From NCBI GenBank assembly GCA_938743325.2, contig OW568867.1:836501-900500 (forward strand): a DNA stretch of 64,000 nucleotides, read 5' to 3'. The notes under the pieces were generated by a model. It ran no database searches. It saw nothing but the letters and a program-made list of their open reading frames with translations, and was not told the DNA's origin. A program made the position numbers and the translations under genes. Position 1 is the stretch's first letter; every line of letters begins with the position of its first letter. This DNA is from Pycnococcus provasolii (Eukaryota > Chlorophyta > Pseudoscourfieldiophyceae > Pseudoscourfieldiales > Pycnococcaceae). Positions 49,301 through 58,579 of this stretch are shown one piece after another.

Positions 49301-50011
49301 CCGTCGTGTTTATCATCTTCCAACCTCTTTGAGTCCATCTCAAAGTATTTGACAGATCTAGGATTCGACGTTGGCGCTTCTGTTTACCATGGAGCAACGC
49401 CCATGCTGCCGCTGAACGCCCCGCATCATCTTAATCTTGAGGAGTACGTGGTTGCCGCCGATGATCCGAGAGAGGGATTGCGTGGGCAGAAGGGATGCCG
49501 TGTGAAGCCTGACGGTCAACCCATCGCCGCTGGCACGACTCTCGGTGTGTACGGAGGGGAGCTTCTGATGTCGGGCGAAGTGCATGAGCTGAAAAGCGTG
49601 AAGGATAGCGTCCAGGGTGGCATTCTTTGCTTTTTGAGGGCGGAGCTACAAGCGGAGTGCTTCACGGAGGAGTTTAACCATTTCAACTATGAGCAAGGAG
49701 AGGAGATCCCGCTCGACGGCGAGAAGCTCGCCGTCTGTGCCGTCGACGTGAACGACAACCTAATGCACCGCATAAACGACGTGCGCATCTCCCCACTTTC
49801 GAAGAAATCGGAGATGCTGCCAAGTGGCGCGAATGTCGAGTACGTCGAGACGTGCGTATGCGGTTTTCCGTTCGTTTTCGTCGTTGCGAGACAGGATTTG
49901 GCACCTAGCCAAGACCTCCGTGGAAACTACGGTGATGCTTATTGGCACATGGTGAGAGAGTACGTGAGCCGCATCAAGGTTTGTATGGAGGCTGCAACGT
50001 TCAACCAGTAG
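46358..50011 (+). CDS. AP2-like repeat / Tudor-like / SET-like chromatin protein, copy B
   Basis: A tandem paralogue of the preceding gene, 1217 residues from ATG 46358. It differs at the N terminus, where an extra Tudor-like segment (LGARVTKLIEDG, HVVTFDNGDVENF) precedes the shared layout. It then has a Pro-rich section, a SIM-like DVVVIDLEVEDSED and four AP2-like units, starting at nucleotides 47180, 47543, 48224 and 48593. The Tudor-like and SET-like domains that follow are nearly identical to copy A. A ~225-bp block encoding PMPSPIPPPPPEP through the SIM-like motif is duplicated inside the gene (46808-47032 and 47801-48025). The 3' flanks of both genes also match for about 60 bases. The frame is open back to ATG 46145, but that stretch looks like leader DNA. 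Confidence 0.8.
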   Translation: MAHADALEVQLGARVTKLIEDGNNESEGTGTATDEQGTGRHTHVVTFDNGDVENFTLKQLREQCTLVVPAPVVNNNLEAATTRQRDDTTGKEEVPSSLGKRKVASLFSEQEEVPDVLLPMLDAARLTQPPPHVQKRGPGTPRKAPPPPPPPPPPMPSPIPPPPPEPSGKNLLQAATQLTPQPSPAVAQAAAELTPLGMGMGMMGMGSNHIDDVVVIDLEVEDSEDIVDDKFDLDDDHRLAFYQNDDETVAKGKAAMRSEDAAPTHNARTSDVTNYRGVYPMHRSSRKFNAQLTVNNVSVHLCYSDDATKLALIRDYVIRECNLTNARNFDDTTTLPREYLEEATAAVVKTKGYQKTRKVPPYQNDDETVAKGKAAMRSEEDAAPTHNARTSDAANYRGVYPMHRSSGKFYAQLKVNNVSFHLCNSDDATKLALIRDYVIRECNLINKRNFDDATTLPREYLEEALAAVVKTKGYQKAGNVPPPPPMPSPIPPPPPEPSGKNLLQAATQLTPQPSPAVAQAAAELTPLGMGMGMMGMGSNHIDDVVVIDLEVEDSEDVRTRPSRACARPSRRTIVDDKVDLDDDHNLAFYQNDDETVAKGKAAMRSEEDAAPTPNAGSSDAANYRGVYPSRCSSGKFFAGLTVNNVSVHLCKSDDATKLALIRDYVIRECNLTNARNFDDTTTLPREYLEEATAAVVKTKGYQKAGNVPPPPPYQNDDATVAKGKAAMRSEDAAPTHNAGTSDAAKYRGVYKYPNSQDFYAQLSLNNKGYHIGNSDDKTKLALIRDFVIRVCKLTNARNFDDATTLPREYLEEALAAVVKTKRYLDSGNVPPSPSYQEAEKHAKKTLSKGVSFSCKGVGTLSSMIGRRVTKKFGDRFYNGVVDGCEGTMRWYHVTYDDGDAEDIAFTEFLELTHGLDDINNAFFTAKGAEQVSRVLGCTFATETARSVWDACWSRAKKQRLDPKMLPGIGGFEVKSCYDADHPSCLSSSNLFESISKYLTDLGFDVGASVYHGATPMLPLNAPHHLNLEEYVVAADDPREGLRGQKGCRVKPDGQPIAAGTTLGVYGGELLMSGEVHELKSVKDSVQGGILCFLRAELQAECFTEEFNHFNYEQGEEIPLDGEKLAVCAVDVNDNLMHRINDVRISPLSKKSEMLPSGANVEYVETCVCGFPFVFVVARQDLAPSQDLRGNYGDAYWHMVREYVSRIKVCMEAATFNQ
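46808..48025. repeat. Internal ~225-bp duplication in copy B (46808-47032 / 47801-48025)
   Basis: The two blocks are 993 bases apart, in frame, and appear identical. Each encodes a Pro-rich stretch, a Gln/Ala-rich helix, a GMGMGMMGMG run and the SIM-like motif. The block therefore doubles the SIM-like site. Confidence 0.85.
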
Positions 50012-50304
50012 CGTTATTGTTGTTGTAAACACCTGATTGTGTATAAAGTAACACTTTTCTTGACACGATGGACAAAAACAGCGGAAAAAAGAATGTATGT
50101 ATCCCCGGCTGCCTGTCATTTCCATTGTCACTCACAGCAAATGCGTAGTAGAAATACTACGATATCCCCCTAATTACCACCGACCACCACTCTGTCGAAG
50201 ACACACCATTGACGACGTGCAGCGCAAGGTTGGTGGCCGGTGGGTGTCACTAGGTGTGAGGGAGCGGCGTGTAGATTCTGACTTCTGAGAAAGTTTACGA
50301 TGCG
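50012..50304. other. 3' flank of copy B
   Basis: The first 85 bases repeat the 3' flank of copy A (GTGTATAAAGTAACAC, CTTGACACGATGGACAAAAA), showing that the duplication included downstream DNA. The remainder has no recognisable feature. Confidence 0.6.
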
Positions 50305-50466
50305 ATGAAAAAAGTGACGACACTTGTTTCTGAGATGCATAATGTTGTCACCGCCAACGACCTGGCGGCGGTACGCGATCCGGACGGTGCGAAAGGGCCC
50401 GTTATTGCATCGGCCCCAAAGCGCAATCGAAAACGATTACGGCGACGTGACGTCGTGCATCAATAG
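50305..50466 (+). CDS. Possible short ORF or terminal exon, basic C terminus
   Basis: The 53-residue frame starts MKKVTTLVSEMHNVV and ends in a strongly basic, nuclear-signal-like tail (APKRNRKRLRRRDVV). Composition is more protein-like than neighbouring chance frames. The frame is open upstream to 50275, and a CTTCTGAG acceptor-like site at 50282-50289 would allow it to be a last exon. I do not recognise it. Confidence 0.25.
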   Translation: MKKVTTLVSEMHNVVTANDLAAVRDPDGAKGPVIASAPKRNRKRLRRRDVVHQ

Positions 50467-50512
50467 TAGTATGTAGTTTGTTACTATGGTAAAGCTAAAT
50501 CATTAGTATGGT

Positions 50513-53500
50513 CTAGCTGTGCGCAGCGTCCATGTGTGCTGACATGGCTGCCATATCTGATGCATGTGCACCACATATTGGACAGACGAGGTGCCCGCCG
50601 GTGTTGATGGAACGAGAAGCATGGGCAGGCACATGTTGCTGGCGACGAGGCGCGTCGTCAAAGCGTGGCAAGATCGAAGCCTCGTGCAGCTCGTTTTGAT
50701 GTCCGAAGGGCAACGACTGCGTTGCGAATACACCTTCTCGAGGCGGTGTAGAGCGTCGTGCAGGCAGTTGAGAAGGATCCCGCCTTGCAATGGATGGCGG
50801 ATCAGGCGATGTGCCGTGAGCCAGATCGATGTGATTATTTAATGCGCCGATCGAGGTGGCGCCGAATCCACAGATGGGACACTTCATCGTACTCTGTTCA
50901 GGGACGGTGGCAGCCGCCGGTGGTGGTGCCTGAGCGCGAGCGGCGGCGTGTGTCGAGAAGGTGACTGTCTGTCCGCCGACGCCGAAGCCGCCGCCAGCTC
51001 GCGGCGATGACGTGGAGTCGAGCACCGCATGTTCTCCCAAGTGCAGCTCGAGAGTTTGGGGATTTGGTGCTTCCCAGCCGCAAACGCTGCAGACGAGAGC
51101 CGACGATGCGCGGCTTGGCGGTTGTCCACGACCCGACGACGACTGCTGCCGAAGATTGTTTGACGATGAACCAACGCGAGGAAGTTCAACGGATATCCCC
51201 GTCATGAGCCCTCTCTCGAAGCTCCTTGCATTATCCGAAGCTCCTTGCCCCTCCCTATGGTTTGGAACTGCACTTCGGCGGTAGCGTTGCCACAGCAACG
51301 CACCGACAATCAGAATGAGAGCACCTACCAAAGCACAAGACACGGCAATCGTGATCGCGTCGCCTTTGCCTTTGGCCGTATCGAGCGCCGACTGCACACC
51401 CTTGGACAGAGCGCCATCGTTGTTTTCGGCAGTTGAAGACACGGTGCCTACCTGAAAGGCACATGCAACAACAGAACTTTGTACACCCGCCGCATCTGTT
51501 GCGGTGGCAAGCAGCCAGTACGTGCCATTGCTAAGATTCGATGCTCGACACGGTGCATTGCACTCAAGCGGCGAGTCATTCCTTTCACCTGTACTGCACG
51601 TGGTGCTCGCATCTCCCGCACCTTTCTCGGGCCATGCGGGAAAGCTCGTGTCGCCGTCGCTGCGCTTCGCCAAATGGCATTGCAGGTTTGCCACCCCACT
51701 CGTCGCATCGGAAGCCGAGAGGGAGAAATCGATGCGATCCCGGGGCATCAGCATCGAGCTGTCCACGCGCTGTGAGCTGCCAGCCGTCATGCATGATGAC
51801 GGTTGCATAGTACCTGCCGGCCCAGCATAGGAAACATCGATTGTTGGCGGAGACATGTCAACAGCAACCGACGACTCAACCGTCGCCCTGTTTCCCGCCG
51901 CGTCGCTCACCACACAGCTTGCCAGGTATCTTGCCTCAGCCAACGATGGGAAGGAAAGACTGTCCTGCCACACGCCGGCGAGCGTCAAATTGCGGGTAAG
52001 CGAATCGCCATACAGCCTACCATTGCGAGTTGCTTGAAGCGTGCAACTTCCAGTCACCGCCGGCCCGCCCGCGTCAGCGCCGCCGATTAGGAGTTCCAAG
52101 TTCACTGTCGAGCCACTTGCAAGGGCCTTCATGCTCAGGCTTGGTGGCGTGTCATCGGCAACAAAGTCCCAAGTAGCGGCACTGCCGACATTCCTCACCG
52201 CGTCCGTGCCCCGGACATGAAACTTGTAGCTACCACTCGGGAGGTTGACCACGGTCGTGGGAGTCTTGCAAGGCACCCACTTCGTACGTGTCATCTGCGG
52301 ATCGATCGAGCACTCGTAATACAACAACTCAGGTTGTAATTCCATGCTGTCGAGTCCAAAGTGGAATGTCATCAAACCCCCCGCGGCAAAGGGGCTCGGT
52401 GTGCGGGTAAACTTCACCACCGGAGGTGTGGTGTCAACATAAAAGCTTGTCGAAGCGGCAGGATTTTGAGCACCACTTCCTGGCGAGGCTACGCGAACAA
52501 GCATTTCGTACCTGCCATCTGCGAGGCCATCATACATCTTCGGCGATGCGCATGGCGTTTCCCAGGAAGATGGCGTGGTCGAATCAACGGCGCGCAGCCT
52601 GCATTCGAGACCATCGCCCGTGGCGGCATTCGTTGCAACCGCATCCGATGTGAATTCAAAGGATAGCTTGTTGTCGCTTACGCCTTGCGCCAAAGATCCC
52701 ACGAACGAAGGCGCGGGTGTCGGGAACAGGACACGGAAATTGTACGATGCGGGAGGATCTTCCACGTTCCCAGCCGCATCAGTAGACCGTACCAGCAGCT
52801 CGTGGTAGCCTTCGCTAAGACCGCTTTTGCGGTAAGGACTGGCGCAACGCAAGAACGTGACGTTAGCTGTTGCAGCGGCTTTCAAGGATTCCGCAGAATC
52901 TCGAGCGTAAGCGAGCGCGCACTCTGACGTCGTCGCCGTCTCGTCGCTCGTTGTAAAATGAAGCTCGATGGCGTCAAGGCTGGTTATCCTCTCGTCGATT
53001 TTCGGTTCAAATGGGTATGGTGCAACGAAAGAGGTAGACGGCGGGGACGTGTCAACGACAAAGGCACGGGACGTGGTTCCACTCGTCGGCATCATGTCGA
53101 TCAAACTGGCGTCGCGAACTTCAAAGTTGTATGCACCATCCACTAGATTGTCGTAAACCTGCGGGCTCGTGCACGCGCGCCAGTCGTGCATGCTCGGTGT
53201 CGTTGCAGCGCCCTCCTGAGGACCAAGACGGCACTCGATCGATCCGCCGCTTGGTGGCTCGAAGCGCAGGGTAGCCTCGTTCATGCCGATGAGATTCGCT
53301 GGACCGGATACGACCGTTGGAGGCACCGCCCGATCGCCGCCCGTCGTGGCCGAGCATCGCATGCCCGGCTTAAAGTTCAGCAAACTTTCCTCAACACCGG
53401 CGCTCGTGAACGATCCGCGTGAGGTAAGTGCATACAGCTGCGGCCCATCGGGGAGACGTGTGGCAGAAACGAGCACGGTGTACGTTCCCGCACGTGCCGC

Positions 53501-56251
53501 AGGAATGTGAATTCGCTCAACATTGTTGATATGGTCATCGCGACCTGGGAGCGGCAGTGCAATACCTGGACCCTGCACGGACAGATCGAGGTCGTTCACA
53601 AGGTTGATACGCGAGCTCAACAGGCTAGGCGGATCGTGCCAGGCAAGTGTCACGGTGATCGGGCCGTCACGTTCCACAACGAAGCAGAATTTGTCAACCT
53701 GTGACTGCGCGCGAATCTCGTTGCCGTCTGCGGCGCGCAATGCCATCTGCAGCTGATTACGCAGCTCGGCGGAGGCATCCGAGCTTGGAGTGGATAGCAT
53801 TACGGAACCGGCAAGATTCACGCGGCCATAGCCCTGTCGGAAGCTTGGCGGTGGTTCGAGTGGAAAGCCAGCTTCAGTGTACCCCTGCATCGCCGACGCG
53901 CCGTTTATCAAAACCGCGCGTAGGAGTGCGCCACTCGGATCAGTAGGATTTGCAGAGCTTGGTTTTGACCCCGCATTTGCGTACCACCCTTCTCTGAAGT
54001 ACTGGCGAAGCATTGCGAGCGCACCACTGACAACAGGAGTGGCCATGGAGGTACCACTCATCGACGCAATGCTGCAGTCTCTCCCAGATCGCGCGCTCGA
54101 GATCATCTCGCCGGGGGCGGTGATCTCTGGCTTAAGCCTACCGTCAAGTGTTGGGCCGACCGAGCTGAAGTCGGCCATGGATTCTATCCTTGGTAAGCTC
54201 TGCACTCCCGCCTCGCCTAGGCTAATCGGATTGATCCGAATGGAATCGATTGCTTCTGCCTGCCTAAGTTCCGCCTGTAGGGCAAGCCCAGTCGAGCGTG
54301 GCAAGGCGACTGCTGGGATCGTAATGTCACCCACGTTCTCACCCGCCGCTGCGCCCATGCGGAAGTATCCATCTTCGACATTGTTGTACACCATCATGCC
54401 CACTCCGCCCGCCGCTTGCGCATTGCGTGCCTTGATCGTGAACGAGCACGTCCCCCTTTCCACCAGGAATACAACCTTGCTGCCCGGTGGAAGGCCTGTG
54501 GTCACGTCCCAGCGAACGCATGCGTCGAGTACGGTGGCGGGAACGACCACAAGTCTCTCCTGCGAGCCGAGGCTGTCATCCCAGTCTGGGCCAAATCGAG
54601 CACCCATTGCGCGGTAAAGCTCCGCCTCGCTGAATCCGGACAGTGGCATACCACCTATGACGCGGAAAAAGAAGGTAGTTGCATCCACGAAAGGCGCGGG
54701 GCCGTTCTGCGTGAGGCTCGCTCCCACCGCGAGCGCACACTTGGCATTTGCCGGCGCGGTGACGGTGCGGCCGCCGGTGGAGTACTCGCCGTAGTTTCCA
54801 GCAGCAAATACGGGCAGAAAGCTGCGGCGAGCCCAGCAGAACTCGTCAATTTCACGGCTCGACGAAGTGTAAGAAAGGCTCGTGGAACCCCACGAGTCGG
54901 AGTGGATGCGCGCACCGGCGCGGTAGGCAACCTCGAAGTACCCGCTGCTCAGGTCCCTAGGCGTCATTAGGCTGCCGTCACGTCCCGTGCCCAGGTCCGT
55001 GAACGCAATCCTTGCACCTCGCGCCACGCCGTCGTAACGCGAGCTCACGCCAGGAATGCCCGACACCGCGCCCGCGATCGAGCCGGCCACGTGCGTGCCG
55101 TGCCCATTCCCGTCCATGTTGTCTCCAAGCGCGCGGTACATCACCAGCTTACGATGATTGGCGCCAATTTCATTCCCGTTGTTGTCGCGAAAGAAGCAGC
55201 TATTCACGTCAATGCCACTATCGCCACAGCCGACGATCTCGCCCGTGCCGTCGATCCCCACTTCCCACAGAGGACGTGCGTAGTTGGAGTCCGCGAGTGC
55301 TGTGCCGCCGTTTTGAACGATGGCGCTCGCGTGATAATTTTGCACGCGCGCATCTGCAGGCTGAGGCGAAACGAGGTGCGCGGCAGGTCGCTCACTAAGC
55401 CACCGAATCGCATCGGCTGCATGCTCCGCCGTGGTTGTGACGTCGACGTACGCCGCCCCACGAGGCGTCGCACGCGGTGTAAGCTCGCACGATGGGCACG
55501 TGGTGGCACGCAGCCTCGGCGTCCAGCTCGTCACAGCGGCTTGCGCGGCGTTGGTTGCTTTCGCTTGCGACGAGGCTGGCGGCAAGGCCACCTCGAGCGC
55601 CACAAGCGGCGCGGTGGTGCGGTTACCGCCGACGGTATTCGGGTGCACCACCTTAACCCATCCGGGGAGCGCCGACGTCAAGTCATCCGTCCGTGCCACC
55701 GCCGCGGCATCTAGTGCGTCGACGAGGCGTGCCGCCTCATGGCTCAAGCGGTGCTTGCCCGCAGGTACCTCGCGCACTCCCGCGACGCCTGGCACCGTGG
55801 CCAGTATCGCCGCCGCTTCTGGCGTGACTGTAGCGAGCACGCAGTCGTGTGGCAAGTAACCAGCAACGACTCCAGCACCCCGAATAGCGGCAGAGATGGA
55901 TGCAAGAAGAGTCGCGTTGACTCCGTGCTTCTCTTCGGTGCAGGCCACGACCTGCGTCGTTCCGTGGTACTCGTCGCCCCAGTGTTCACCGTGCGCGCCA
56001 TACTCGTGGTTGGCCAACGCCGTCGCGTTCCCAGAGGAGAGACGCAGTCCTTTTTGAACGAGTATGCGTCGTCCGTGCGTGGCGAGGTGAACGACGGTGA
56101 CTGGCCCACCTACTGACGCGGCGTCGGCAAGGCTGCAGGTTAGTGCCACATAGGCCACCGCTACTACAACTACAACTCCGAGCGCAAACACGTGCACACG
56201 AGGTGGAGCAAAGCGCACATGACGCGCACCAACCGGCCGCGACACCGTCAT
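50513..56251 (-). CDS. Membrane subtilase (S8) with PA domain, Ig-like repeats and three cytosolic zinc fingers
   Basis: The 1912-residue type I membrane protein has a signal segment (about 23-46) and an inhibitor-like prodomain. Its S8 triad is D344 (GCGDSGID), H387 (GHGTHVAG) and S735 (MSGTSMATP). A PA domain lies between His and Ser (GSKVVFLVERGTCSFTIKA), and GRLKPEITAPG precedes the Ser with no insertion. A P-domain-like part follows, then four to five Ig-like repeats of the type LSEGYHELLVRSTDAAGNVE with VDTTPP linkers. One TM helix (ITIAVSCALVGALILIVGAL, about 1632-1654) leads to a cytosolic tail with three C2H2 fingers (CSVCGW..HLGEH, CPICGFG..HIDLAH, CPICGAH..HMDAAH). The last finger ends at the C terminus. 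The frame is intact. Confidence 0.9.
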   Translation of the reverse strand: MTVSRPVGARHVRFAPPRVHVFALGVVVVVAVAYVALTCSLADAASVGGPVTVVHLATHGRRILVQKGLRLSSGNATALANHEYGAHGEHWGDEYHGTTQVVACTEEKHGVNATLLASISAAIRGAGVVAGYLPHDCVLATVTPEAAAILATVPGVAGVREVPAGKHRLSHEAARLVDALDAAAVARTDDLTSALPGWVKVVHPNTVGGNRTTAPLVALEVALPPASSQAKATNAAQAAVTSWTPRLRATTCPSCELTPRATPRGAAYVDVTTTAEHAADAIRWLSERPAAHLVSPQPADARVQNYHASAIVQNGGTALADSNYARPLWEVGIDGTGEIVGCGDSGIDVNSCFFRDNNGNEIGANHRKLVMYRALGDNMDGNGHGTHVAGSIAGAVSGIPGVSSRYDGVARGARIAFTDLGTGRDGSLMTPRDLSSGYFEVAYRAGARIHSDSWGSTSLSYTSSSREIDEFCWARRSFLPVFAAGNYGEYSTGGRTVTAPANAKCALAVGASLTQNGPAPFVDATTFFFRVIGGMPLSGFSEAELYRAMGARFGPDWDDSLGSQERLVVVPATVLDACVRWDVTTGLPPGSKVVFLVERGTCSFTIKARNAQAAGGVGMMVYNNVEDGYFRMGAAAGENVGDITIPAVALPRSTGLALQAELRQAEAIDSIRINPISLGEAGVQSLPRIESMADFSSVGPTLDGRLKPEITAPGEMISSARSGRDCSIASMSGTSMATPVVSGALAMLRQYFREGWYANAGSKPSSANPTDPSGALLRAVLINGASAMQGYTEAGFPLEPPPSFRQGYGRVNLAGSVMLSTPSSDASAELRNQLQMALRAADGNEIRAQSQVDKFCFVVERDGPITVTLAWHDPPSLLSSRINLVNDLDLSVQGPGIALPLPGRDDHINNVERIHIPAARAGTYTVLVSATRLPDGPQLYALTSRGSFTSAGVEESLLNFKPGMRCSATTGGDRAVPPTVVSGPANLIGMNEATLRFEPPSGGSIECRLGPQEGAATTPSMHDWRACTSPQVYDNLVDGAYNFEVRDASLIDMMPTSGTTSRAFVVDTSPPSTSFVAPYPFEPKIDERITSLDAIELHFTTSDETATTSECALAYARDSAESLKAAATANVTFLRCASPYRKSGLSEGYHELLVRSTDAAGNVEDPPASYNFRVLFPTPAPSFVGSLAQGVSDNKLSFEFTSDAVATNAATGDGLECRLRAVDSTTPSSWETPCASPKMYDGLADGRYEMLVRVASPGSGAQNPAASTSFYVDTTPPVVKFTRTPSPFAAGGLMTFHFGLDSMELQPELLYYECSIDPQMTRTKWVPCKTPTTVVNLPSGSYKFHVRGTDAVRNVGSAATWDFVADDTPPSLSMKALASGSTVNLELLIGGADAGGPAVTGSCTLQATRNGRLYGDSLTRNLTLAGVWQDSLSFPSLAEARYLASCVVSDAAGNRATVESSVAVDMSPPTIDVSYAGPAGTMQPSSCMTAGSSQRVDSSMLMPRDRIDFSLSASDATSGVANLQCHLAKRSDGDTSFPAWPEKGAGDASTTCSTGERNDSPLECNAPCRASNLSNGTYWLLATATDAAGVQSSVVACAFQVGTVSSTAENNDGALSKGVQSALDTAKGKGDAITIAVSCALVGALILIVGALLWQRYRRSAVPNHREGQGASDNARSFERGLMTGISVELPRVGSSSNNLRQQSSSGRGQPPSRASSALVCSVCGWEAPNPQTLELHLGEHAVLDSTSSPRAGGGFGVGGQTVTFSTHAAARAQAPPPAAATVPEQSTMKCPICGFGATSIGALNNHIDLAHGTSPDPPSIARRDPSQLPARRSTPPREGVFATQSLPFGHQNELHEASILPRFDDAPRRQQHVPAHASRSINTGGHLVCPICGAHASDMAAMSAHMDAAHS

Positions 56252-56968
56252 TGAGCCTCACAAAGAGTGTTTGCGCGAATCAGAATGTTTGTGATTGATG
56301 AATAGTGGTAGGGAGGAAAGGCGCGGCAATACGGCACCTGCCCAATTCCTCCTCCTCCTCCTCCACTGGAGAAGAGAGAGAGGTGCAAGTTGCTCCTGAG
56401 GTTGCAACGATGGTGGTCAAGAACTCCACTCAGTGACAGGTGACAGTGGATGATGAGCCTCGAAGGTGGTCAGGATCGTCATCATGCAGGATCAGCTGCT
56501 GTGTTGCTCAAACGTGTGAGATTCTAGCAAAGCGACACCTGGCGCAACCTCAAGGCGCGCCTTTCACCAGACTGCCAGTGAAGGCGCGCTCGCCGGACGA
56601 TAGTTGGTATCTCCAATCACCTGGATATGAGTGGTAGGTAAGCCACTTCCACAGTTGTCGTGATCGACGTTATTCCCATCAGACATCAGACACACTTGTA
56701 TCGTCAGACATCGGCATGCCTATGGTAGTCTATGAGAGTATATTGTAAGAGCACTGCTGTGCAGGCTAAGCCGGTGCTTGTGGGTACGGTACGTGTGTCG
56801 CACGTGCACTGCACAAGTAGTCGTATCCTTAGTGTCGCTCAGGAAGTTTGACACACAACAACTTCCATACTTGTGCGGAGTGGTGTGGTGTGGCGTGGCG
56901 TGGAGTTGCGTTGCGCTTTCAAAAATTTTCTTCTTACCCTTTCAAAGTCATACGCCCTACTTTCTTAC
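56252..56968. other. Intergenic, 5' flank of the zinc-finger subtilase and 3' flank of SHMT
   Basis: It contains a CTCCTC run (56347-56363), paired ATCAGACATCAGACAC-type short repeats (56679-56712) and GTGGTGTGG / GTGGCGTGG repeats (56881-56900). No gene is supported; long plus-strand frames beginning here are antisense to SHMT. Confidence 0.55.
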
Positions 56969-58579
56969 TTACGCCTTGTACTTCATGTCAGCCTTGTCGA
57001 AGCCGATCGTCGGGAACTGCATCGCAAACTCCTCCACATCCGCGCGAAGCTCGGCAACGTCCGGCGGCAACGGATTTCCGTCCTCGAGCAGTGCCTTGAA
57101 GTCCTTGAGCTTCGGGCCCGTTTGCTCCTTCAGCTTCTGCGCAATCTTCACGGATCGGTCGACGAAGTCCGCCACCTTGACGAAGTCCTCCTCGACGAAA
57201 CCGCGCGTCGTGAGCGCCGGCGTTCCCATGCGCACGCCGCCTGGCACGAGCGCGCTCTTGTCACCGGGAACGGTGTTCTTGTTCGCGGCAATGTGTGCGA
57301 GCTCCATGACGCGCTCGACGCGAGCTCCGTCAACGCCCTGCGGCTTGAGGTCAACGAGAACGAGGTGGTTCGACGTTCCGCCGGACACGAGGCTGTATCC
57401 GAGCGCCTGCAGGCGATCAGACATCGCCGCGCAGTTCTTAATCACCTGCTCCTGGTACTTCTTGAACTCAGGGCTCGCAGCCTGCTTCAGCGCCACGGCA
57501 AGGCCGGTGATGGTGTGGTTGTGCGGTCCGCCCTGCAGTCCAGGGAACACGGCGAAGTTGATCTTGTCCTCGAGGTCGTACATGATCGCGTTGCCCTTCT
57601 TGTCGGTGCCCTTCTGGCCGCGACGGAAGAAGATCATGGCACCGCGCGGTCCGCGCAGGCTCTTGTGCGTCGTCGTCGTCACCACGTCGGCGTAGTCAAA
57701 CGGCGTGGGCACGACACCAGCGGCAACGAGCCCGGAGATGTGCGCCATATCCGCGAGCAGGATGGCGCCAACCTTGTCTGCGATTTCGCGCATGCGAGGG
57801 TAGTCAATGTGGCGCGCGTACGCCGACGCGCCGGCGATGATCACCTTCGGGCGGAAGAGCGTCGCGCTCTTCTCGAGCGCGTCGTAGTCAATCAGGCCGG
57901 TGCTCTCGTCGAGGCGGTACGGCATGGTTTCGAAGAAAATGGAGACTGCGGATATTTTCTTCGTGTCCGTTTGGAATCCGTGGCTGAGGTGGCCACCGTG
58001 CGGCAGGTCGAGTCCCATGATGCGGTCGTGCGGCTTGAGCAGCGCGGTGAACACCTGGAAGTTGCTCGGCGATCCGCTGAGGCTCTGTACGTTGACGCCC
58101 CACTGTTCGGGGGACAGGCGGAACGCCTCGAGAGCCCGCGACTGGCAGAGTCGCTCCATGGTGTCGATGTGCTCGTTCCCTCCGTAGTAGCGCTGTCCTG
58201 GGTACCCTTCGCTGTACTTGTTGGTCATGATGCTCCCGACCGCCTCCATGACGCTTCGCGTGGTGAAGTTTTCGGACGGGATGAGTTCGAGTCCCTTCCA
58301 TTGCCTCGCTTTTTCCTTTTCAATGATGTCCGTCACCTCCGGGTCGATTTCGTCAAGAGGTTGGTTGCACACCTTGGGCCATGACGCCTGTATGCGCGCA
58401 TACGACTCGTCGTTCGTCAGAGCTTCCCCCGCTGACGACGACGAAGATGACGACGACGAGGATGAGGAGGATGACAGACGCAAGGACAAGGGAGCAAGAG
58501 CAGCACTCACCTGTTGTGAGGCTACTGAAGAGCGAGACAAACTAGAAACGCCGATACGCGCGAAGTGGGCAAGCATCAT
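56969..58579 (-). CDS. SHMT: Serine hydroxymethyltransferase, mitochondrial form
   Basis: The 536-residue PLP enzyme interconverts serine plus tetrahydrofolate with glycine plus 5,10-methylene-tetrahydrofolate. Family blocks are intact: [52 protein letters not shown], and [19 protein letters not shown]. The PLP-binding [14 protein letters not shown] has its lysine at residue 306. Length is typical. The first ~60 residues are Ser/Arg/Leu-rich with a long Ser run (TCG/TCC codons, 58425-58480) and fit a mitochondrial presequence. ATG 58579 is used; the longer frame opens with GTG. Confidence 0.97.
   Translation of the reverse strand: MMLAHFARIGVSSLSRSSVASQQVSAALAPLSLRLSSSSSSSSSSSSSSAGEALTNDESYARIQASWPKVCNQPLDEIDPEVTDIIEKEKARQWKGLELIPSENFTTRSVMEAVGSIMTNKYSEGYPGQRYYGGNEHIDTMERLCQSRALEAFRLSPEQWGVNVQSLSGSPSNFQVFTALLKPHDRIMGLDLPHGGHLSHGFQTDTKKISAVSIFFETMPYRLDESTGLIDYDALEKSATLFRPKVIIAGASAYARHIDYPRMREIADKVGAILLADMAHISGLVAAGVVPTPFDYADVVTTTTHKSLRGPRGAMIFFRRGQKGTDKKGNAIMYDLEDKINFAVFPGLQGGPHNHTITGLAVALKQAASPEFKKYQEQVIKNCAAMSDRLQALGYSLVSGGTSNHLVLVDLKPQGVDGARVERVMELAHIAANKNTVPGDKSALVPGGVRMGTPALTTRGFVEEDFVKVADFVDRSVKIAQKLKEQTGPKLKDFKALLEDGNPLPPDVAELRADVEEFAMQFPTIGFDKADMKYKA

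Noticed and set aside
56873-58384. 503-residue plus-strand frame opposite SHMT
   Set aside because: Antisense shadow of a strongly conserved gene, with no recognisable motif.
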